Source: Bimuria novae-zelandiae CBS 107.79 | Lineage: Eukaryota > Ascomycota > Dothideomycetes > Pleosporales > Didymosphaeriaceae | DNA length: 64,000 nt | Reading direction: 5' to 3' | Assembly (NCBI GenBank): GCA_010015655.1 | Contig: ML976693.1 | Span: 159,369-223,368, forward strand | Part shown: positions 58,643-64,000 of the stretch, in pieces | Layout of the letters: every line of letters begins with the position of its first letter | Position numbering within the stretch: position 1 is the stretch's first letter | The notes under the pieces: generated by a model | Seen by the model: the letters and a program-made list of their open reading frames with translations, nothing else | The model's database searches: none | What the model was told of the DNA's origin: nothing | Made by a program: the position numbers and the translations under genes

Positions 58643-60019
58643 ATGAGCCTTTCATCCCGTGAACCAGACACTCCGTTCGACTTGACCTAGCGGTGGGATA
58701 CCTTTGACGATGCACAAGTGATAGAAGAATGCGATAGGGCAGTGCTGGTCAGTCCACTGGTCTCGCAGAGGATCGCAACGAGCCGGTCGATACCTGGAGG
58801 TGCAGTGGAAGCTGGGCGCGAGCCAACGCCGCTGGACCGTAACAGGCTTGGGTTTCTTCCCCTGGCCGAGTGGGACGAGTACAACAGCTATGAAGAGGAC
58901 ATACCTAGCCGTCTGCGGTACTCGATCGAGTGGAAGGTGGCTGTCAACAACAGGGTGGTTGCCAAGGACACCGAGCAGGATCTTGTTCTCGTACCTGCTG
59001 CATACTGGCACATGTACCTGAAGCCCAAGGTGGAGAAGCTCTCGAGCAGGAAGGTAGCTCACAACAGGTACGTGGAGTATGACGACACTAGCGTTATTGT
59101 ATCAGTGAACGACCGCTCAGAGCGTGGTCTGACCAAGCGGTTCGACAACATGGACATTGACTGGTCAGTAGTAGAGAAGCAGCTGCTTCGGTGGGGCGAG
59201 CTGTTTCGCGCTGGTAAGAGGCTCAGGGTTGATCTTTCCTTCAACTACGTAGACGCATCTTCGCAGCTAGCCAGCACAGCAAACCGTGGGAACAAGCGCG
59301 GCTCATCGGCCACGCAGAAGATGCTTGCTGACCGAACAGTTTACATTGGCGATAAGCAAGAAACGAATGGAAGCCCTTCGGTTTGGCAAGAAGTGTATCC
59401 CCTTATGCGATGTCCGGGTCCTCCGTGCAATCTTGGTCCACATTGCTGGCGCGATCCTTTCGGAAAGCGGCATTACAAGCTGCGGACCCACCACCTTAAG
59501 GCGCTTGTTGGACTTGTGCAGCAGGGCCATGCTTTAAAGAGCCACGACGATGTGCGTAAAGACATCCGTGAACAGCTGTACGCAGAAGAACACCAGCGGC
59601 GGGAGCAACAGTCTGCGACCGCCAGCGCACCTACACCAAGCCTTCCGCCCATCAGCATCACCAACGTTATGCCATTTCAGCCCCACGAGTCTCCCGCGGC
59701 GAGGGTCCCCGACGGCGCTGCGACAACCGCGAAGCAACATCCGAAGAGTCTTGATCTTGGTATACCTGGCCCGCGGGACGCTGCAGTAATAGCGTATAGT
59801 GAGTGGCAGCAATCGAACGTTGAGGATGAAGCGTTGAAAGACGAGTTTCGCAAAGCCTGCGCTGCAACCTTGGAGGATGGATTGGATCTTGAGCAGGTAT
59901 ACGAAGACCAAGACCCTGACTTTTTCGTTCAAAGCGGTGTCAAAAGGGGCGTTGCTCGCCGGTTTGTCAGTGATATTGGTGGATGGTCTAAGCGATACAA
60001 AGTGTCCCACGAAGCTTAG
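58643..60019 (+). pseudogene. Uncharacterised fungal protein with an early stop
   Basis: A continuous frame of 458 codons from ATG 58643, broken only by TAG at 58688-58690 (codon 16), where glutamine would be natural (DLT-stop-RWDTFDDAQVIEECD). Without readthrough the next in-frame ATG is about 100 codons on. The protein has a charged N-terminal half (NRYVEYDDTSVIVSVNDRSER, SVVEKQLLRWGELF), then cysteines CPGPPCNLGPHCWRDP. A His/Lys-rich segment (RHYKLRTHHLKALVGLVQQG), a Pro/Ala linker and an acidic C-terminal module (LEDGLDLEQVYEDQDPDFFV, GVARRFVSDIGGW) follow. I recall similar uncharacterised proteins in other fungi but know no function. The CAG-to-TAG change fits RIP or a recent nonsense mutation. 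Confidence 0.65.
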
Positions 60020-61261
60020 CTGGTAGATTGTGACATACAGTAGGGCTATGGTTATGCATTTATATTACATTATAAGGATCGCAAGCTTCACAACTATATA
60101 TATTGATACTAATATGCCTCTACAGTCACGCCTGCATGCCGAAAATGACCCCTCGCACTATCTTGCCTCCCTCCCACCACCTCGATGCACCACTCGAGAT
60201 ATGCTCCAAACTCCTGATGCGGGCTGCTCTCGTACTCGTGCCACTGCTTCTTAATGAACGCTTTCAGCTACCTCGGGACCTTGGGAGCGCCAGCGGCACA
60301 TGCAATCTTGGGCTGCAGCTTCCAGTTTTCTCGTAGGTGTTCATCAACAGGCATCCACTTTCACAAACACTTCGCCACCAAAAGCGTGCTTGTGCACAAT
60401 TACATACACGGTTCCTCTTGGATCGTCCCCGGTCCGCGATCGCTGCGAGCTGCACTTCGCTCGAGGACGTGAGTTCTACCAACATTAGACGCTCCAATCG
60501 TGGACCACCGCCGTGCGAAGGCGCATCCGCCAAATACAGGTTGATGAGTTGTCGAACAGAATCTGCGAAAGTCCGCAAGATTCATTGGCTCTTCTCGCCC
60601 TAGCGGAACGATTTATGTTTCAGGCTTTGAATGACTGGTCGGGCAGCCACCGCATCCCGCTTTTTTCTCTCGTCGACCCCATCGAGAACGCATGACCTTG
60701 ACTATCGCACGCGGTACATAAGACTCCGCCACTTGGCTCCGACGGCTTTGTCTTCGCGATTCGCGACTCTGTTCTTCCTGCTCATAAAGCGCTCTCTTCC
60801 TCTTGACTAATTTGCCGGCAATCTCATAAGGAGGCCTTCATCTTAGGCGCCTGCGCCCGACGCAACCCGCCGGGAGTCGCAGCACACCGTCAGTAAATCG
60901 TGGACTCAAGGCTACGTATCAATAGCTGGTCCGATCATCCTGTGCACACGTCTGCCAGAAATCATTTGCCGACTAACGTATACCTGATCTTTGCACATCA
61001 CAAATCCTCGATTCCGCCACGGTCGGAGTTACTATTGATCCCCGACAACGCTGATGCAGCCCCTCTTGGTTCATTTCTGTGACCTTTGCACTGCTTCAAC
61101 CACTATACCCTTTTCGGCTTCTGTCTTCTCTCAAAACAATCCTTGCTCACATGTAAGCCCATGCTCTGCTGCAGTGTACGAGTACTGACTCCTTACGTCA
61201 TACACAGTGTGGCGCAGTGTCAACCGGTATCAACATTCGCGGCAAGCAAGAAGACGTAACC
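60020..61261. other. Intergenic with gene relics
   Basis: Apart from the transposase relic at 60111-60266, minus-strand sequence at 60266-60570 has coding texture in shifting frames (EVQLAAIADRG, TVYVIVHKHAFGGEVFVKVD), suggesting a second decayed gene I cannot name. Sequence after 60700 is probably the leader of the next gene. Confidence 0.4.
60111..60266 (-). pseudogene. Relic of a Tc1-type transposase C terminus
   Basis: On the minus strand the frame reads KAFIKKQWHEYESSPH, FGAYLEWCIEVVGGRQDSA and RGHFRHAGVTVE. This is recognisably the same C-terminal segment as in the transposase at 26149-27057 (KAFIKRSWSTYEDDPAQGF, LEWCVDQVGSKEQSARGHF). The DDE core is absent upstream. No flanking inverted repeats were found. 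Confidence 0.75.
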
Positions 61262-62104
61262 ATGCAGCAAGACGAGCTCACGCAGCTGTTCGCAGCTGGT
61301 ATGCGCCTTACCCAGAACCCTCAAGCCATTCAAAACGTCCAACCAGTGTCACAAGAACAGCCTGAACAACAGCCGCAACAGCAAGACCAAGTGTCACAAC
61401 CAATCGTCTATGCTTCACAACATTATACGCACAGTTATCATGTCGTTCCCACCCGACAGGAGCCGGAGAACACCCATGTAGAGCTGTCCGAGCTTCACGC
61501 TGTCCTCGTGCGGAACAGCATCGATCCTTCCCTCCTCTTTCCGTCCCAGATTGACCTCTTCCAGAACGCAGACAACGATCAGCGTCTCCGGCTCCTTGAG
61601 CTTTGGCGTATCTCTCCTCCACAGGGTACTACAGCTCGACAGTTGTACGACTGGCCTCCCACAAGCTTAGCGCAAGAAGAAGCTATGGCGAAGCTAAGGT
61701 ACGAGAAGATCATTGAAGAGCGAGCGCAACAGGACGCGATACAGGATCACCAGCAGCAGCAGGATCAGAGTATGGATGAGAGTGGAGACACACCCGCAGT
61801 TCAGGCAGCGCGTGGCATACTTGCAAGCTCGCCGGACAACGCCGAGCCATACATCGTATCAGGTTACGATATGCTAGCTCGACGCGAATACGAGGAATCG
61901 GTCAAGTCTGCCGATGCTCAGCTTCGCGAATCGACGAGGTACAACCAGGCCACCGATCCGGTGTACAATAGCATTGGTCAGACGGGGCTATGGGAGAAGA
62001 ACGCTGCCAACATACTTGACATGGAGAACCAGTACGGCGCATTCGCTCATGCAAGAGACTTCGACGTCCACCGCGGCTACGGAGATGACGAGATGGTCAT
62101 GTAG
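61262..62104 (+). CDS. Uncharacterised Gln-rich protein
   Basis: 280 residues from ATG 61262. The frame is open upstream to an intron acceptor near 61208 (CATACACAG, with a GTAAGC donor at about 61150), so an additional 5' exon is possible. The N terminus is Gln-rich (EQPEQQPQQQDQVSQ) and a second Gln run lies in the middle (QDHQQQQDQSMDES). The central part (LRLLELWRISPPQGT, LYDWPPTSLAQEEAMAKLRYEKI) and a C-terminal part (YNSIGQTGLWEKNAANILDMENQYGAF) look folded. No catalytic motif, signal peptide or membrane segment is seen and I do not recognise a family. It is convergent with mL59. Confidence 0.65.
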   Translation: MQQDELTQLFAAGMRLTQNPQAIQNVQPVSQEQPEQQPQQQDQVSQPIVYASQHYTHSYHVVPTRQEPENTHVELSELHAVLVRNSIDPSLLFPSQIDLFQNADNDQRLRLLELWRISPPQGTTARQLYDWPPTSLAQEEAMAKLRYEKIIEERAQQDAIQDHQQQQDQSMDESGDTPAVQAARGILASSPDNAEPYIVSGYDMLARREYEESVKSADAQLRESTRYNQATDPVYNSIGQTGLWEKNAANILDMENQYGAFAHARDFDVHRGYGDDEMVM

Positions 62105-62564
62105 ACACAGGGTGCGGGATATCAGCAATACAGGACAAATATTTGTGCGTATGGGGCTAACATGCATGATTTCTTATGCTGCCGCATGCAAGACACTGCT
62201 ATAATGGGTACGAGAGTAGCGAGGAGATGCTATATCGTTGCCAGGATGCATACTTCATTCAGATACCAGGAGATTTTGAGGTGGTTTGAAATTACTTGGG
62301 GACCCCGGTTCTCAGGGAAATGCGGATTAAGTTTTGGACCGACTTCCAATTGCACATTTCCATGCTCACGTCCCAATGCCAATGATTTAAACAGCCGAGT
62401 GAGGTACTACTTGTTGCACAGATCACTAAACCCAATACAATAACTCCAAAAAAGGCTCAGGTGGAGCGTATTCGTACACATAGAACATACACGGCGCGGG
62501 AGATCCGAGACCCTGGCTACACGGCAAGTCCAACACGCCACCAAATGTTCCCAACTACCACCAT
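62105..62564. other. Intergenic between convergent genes
   Basis: This is the shared 3' region of the Gln-rich protein gene and mL59. The minus-strand frame running to 62407 is intron and 3' flank of mL59. No other feature was recognised. Confidence 0.5.
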
Positions 62565-63231
62565 CTATTTCTTTGCCTTGCCCGAGGGGTATTTCTTCCA
62601 CCCGCGCCCATGTCCCTTCTGCAAACTTGTCAGCATCCCGTCCGTAACAGCTCAACTTTCCAATACTCACCTGCTTCCATTCCTGGATCAAAGCGGGCAT
62701 CTCCAACATGGCCTTCCGCCTCATTTCTAGCCTTCCCTTGAGCGTCCGCTCCCACAGCTTTCCCTTGACCTTCTGGCCCTCGCCAGTGCCCTTGACCTGC
62801 AGCCCGTTCTGTATCCTCCGCTTCTCCTTCTCGCCGGGCTTCTTGATCGTCCACGGAAGCAGGTCCAGCACGTCGTGCTGCTTCGCGAGCTTCACGAGCG
62901 AGGCCTGCTTGCGCAGGCCATATGTGGGCCCGTACCAGCGGCCAGTGGTGTGGTTTTTGCGCGGGAGGAAAGGGTTCGGGTAGGGCAGGCCGGCCTGCGC
63001 TTCAGGAGGGGCATTCCTGGGGGCAGAGAAGGTGCTGGGGACAATTTCGGAGTGGGCTACGGGTGAATCGGAGGGTGTAGCATCGGGGGCTGGGGTGGAC
63101 GGGTCCGCGGCGGGCGATGGGTGTGCGGGCGCGGAGACCTTGAGGAGCGCAGGTGGCGGGTACTTCTCGAAGAATCTTATCAGGCGCGCAGGAAGCGACG
63201 TCGCAAGTGGGAGATGCCGTTGTACACTCAT
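62565..63231 (-). CDS. MRPL25: Mitochondrial large-subunit ribosomal protein mL59 (2 exons)
   Basis: Exons 63231-62671 and 62618-62565 give 204 residues. The N terminus (RHLPLATSLPARLIRFFEKYPPPAL) fits the family. After a Pro/Ala/Ser-rich insert, NPFLPRKNHTTGRWYGPTYGLRKQASLVKLAKQHDVLDLLP resembles the core of fungal mL59 (yeast Mrpl25). The small last exon, joined by a 52-bp intron, supplies the basic tail QKGHGRGWKKYPSGKAKK; reading through the intron instead gives an implausible cysteine-rich tail. It acts in the mitochondrial 54S subunit. It shares a 304-bp promoter region with the divergent helicase gene. Confidence 0.82.
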
Positions 63232-63535
63232 TGCGTGTGTGTGCTGTCGAAGAGTGTGCTGTAACTCTGGGATGCGCGATTGCGTGGAAAAACGCCGTCA
63301 CGTGAGAGCTCTCTGGCGCTCGGGCCACCTGCAATTCGTAAAGTTTCGAATGTTCAATGCACCTCGACGCCACCAAGGTACCCGCACCTGGGCTGGCAGA
63401 CGCGCACGTGACTAGGTGTTTCAGCGCTACCTAGGTTGTACTGAATTACCTGAGCTTCCTTCTACCCACAACACCCAACTGCGCTGCCTTTGTTTAGGAC
63501 GCAGCACCGAGGAGCTATACCGCATCACTCCAACC
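63232..63535. promoter_or_regulatory. Bidirectional promoter region, mL59 / PRP28-like
   Basis: 304 bp separate the two divergent start codons and must hold both core promoters. No specific element was recognised. Confidence 0.45.
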
Positions 63536-64000
63536 ATGGCGACAATCGCTGGCCCTCGCGCACCACCTCCTCCACGGGGTCCGCCACCGCCTCCTCCTCC
63601 GCCGCCTCTAGCAGAAGTCCCCCCTCCTCCGCCTCCAGAAGATATCCCACTTCCTCCGCCTCCGGCAGATGCTCCCCCTCCTCCGCCTCCAGCAGAAGTC
63701 CCTCCTCCACCGCCACCAAAGGAAGATTTGGGACCAAATTTCGCTCAGCCGAAGAAGAAGGGCTTCGCTTCACAGAATAAGAAACAGCCACCCAGCATCG
63801 ACGACATCTTGAAAGCAAAACGGGAGAAAGAGGCAGCAACGGCCAAGCCAAAGTTCCTTTCGAAAGCCGAGCGGGAACGGATTGCGCTTGAAAAGCGGCA
63901 GAAGGAGGTAGAAGATGCGCGCAAAAGGCGAGAAACTGCGAATGGCACCGTAAAATCACACCAGAGCAATGGCTCTTTGTCGAATGGGTCTAGAGGTAGA
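63536..64000 (+). CDS. PRP28: PRP28-like DEAD-box splicing helicase, N-terminal part (cut by window end)
   Basis: The frame runs from ATG 63536 to the window edge (155 codons) without a stop. It starts with a polyproline region of about 60 residues, alternating PPPPPP with short acidic or AEV spacers. Then follow NFAQPKKKGFASQNKKQPPSIDDILKAKREKE and KPKFLSKAERERIALEKRQKEVEDARKRRE. This low-complexity lead with SIDDILKAKRE and KPKFLSKAERER is the N-terminal signature I know from fungal Prp28, the U5 snRNP helicase that exchanges U1 for U6 at the 5' splice site. The helicase core lies outside the window, so the call rests on the N terminus alone. Confidence 0.7.
   Translation, partial: MATIAGPRAPPPPRGPPPPPPPPPLAEVPPPPPPEDIPLPPPPADAPPPPPPAEVPPPPPPKEDLGPNFAQPKKKGFASQNKKQPPSIDDILKAKREKEAATAKPKFLSKAERERIALEKRQKEVEDARKRRETANGTVKSHQSNGSLSNGSRGR

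Noticed and set aside
62407..62664. C-terminal 80 codons of the long mL59 frame
   Set aside because: They read through a 52-bp intron; splicing gives the basic tail expected of the ribosomal protein.

Overview
The window reads as a filamentous ascomycete (Pezizomycotina) chromosome. Genes are split by short introns of about 45-95 bp with GTRNGT donors, and fungal families are present: Zn2Cys6 factor, HET domain, PTH11-type receptor, NB-ARC/TPR NLRs, Tad-type LINE, Tc1/mariner. Repeats carry C-to-T/G-to-A decay typical of repeat-induced point mutation (RIP). Family resemblance recalled from memory suggests Dothideomycetes, but the sequence does not prove this.

Layout. 1-23 kb is a normal gene-rich segment: a 2OG-Fe(II) oxygenase-like protein, a large RING-finger protein, a Cys-rich single-pass membrane protein, a FAR-17a/AIG1-like membrane protein, a GH3 beta-glucosidase, a Zn2Cys6 transcription factor, a zinc alcohol dehydrogenase with two lesions, the DNA polymerase delta small subunit, and a Ser/Thr-rich secreted protein. 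23.5-34.6 kb is a repeat island. It holds a 4.15-kb element with 143-bp terminal inverted repeats and TA duplications that carries an NLR gene plus the tail of a probable partner effector. A short Tc1/mariner element is nested in it. A RIP-degraded Tad-like LINE with an 11-bp target duplication follows, itself interrupted by a second LINE in the opposite direction with a 14-bp duplication. 35-51 kb is gene-rich again: epoxide hydrolase, an unknown protein, tRNA-Gln, UMP kinase, ribosomal protein eS28, PTH11-like receptor, gamma-glutamylcyclotransferase-like protein and a P450. Two copies of one 1.3-kb Tc1-like element lie at 43.3 and 53.4 kb. 54.8-58 kb holds a divergent NLR/HET gene pair. 58.6-64 kb holds two unknown proteins, a transposase relic, mitochondrial ribosomal protein mL59 and the start of a PRP28-like helicase.

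The most interesting system is the divergent NLR/HET pair at 54.8-58 kb. The NLR begins with, and the HET protein ends with, matching Gly/Asn/Phe-rich segments (shared pattern GHxV..GTH..GGT.NF.F). This is the architecture known for prion-like amyloid signalling between fungal NLRs and their cell-death effectors. The TIR-bounded NLR at 23.8-26 kb shows the same logic with a different motif: its N-terminal segment resembles the C-terminal segment of the degraded effector fragment next to it. Both NLRs carry lesions (in-frame stops in one, a P-loop frameshift in the other), so both may be dead or on the way there. All splice joins were made by hand from donor and acceptor sites, reading-frame continuity and family resemblance.
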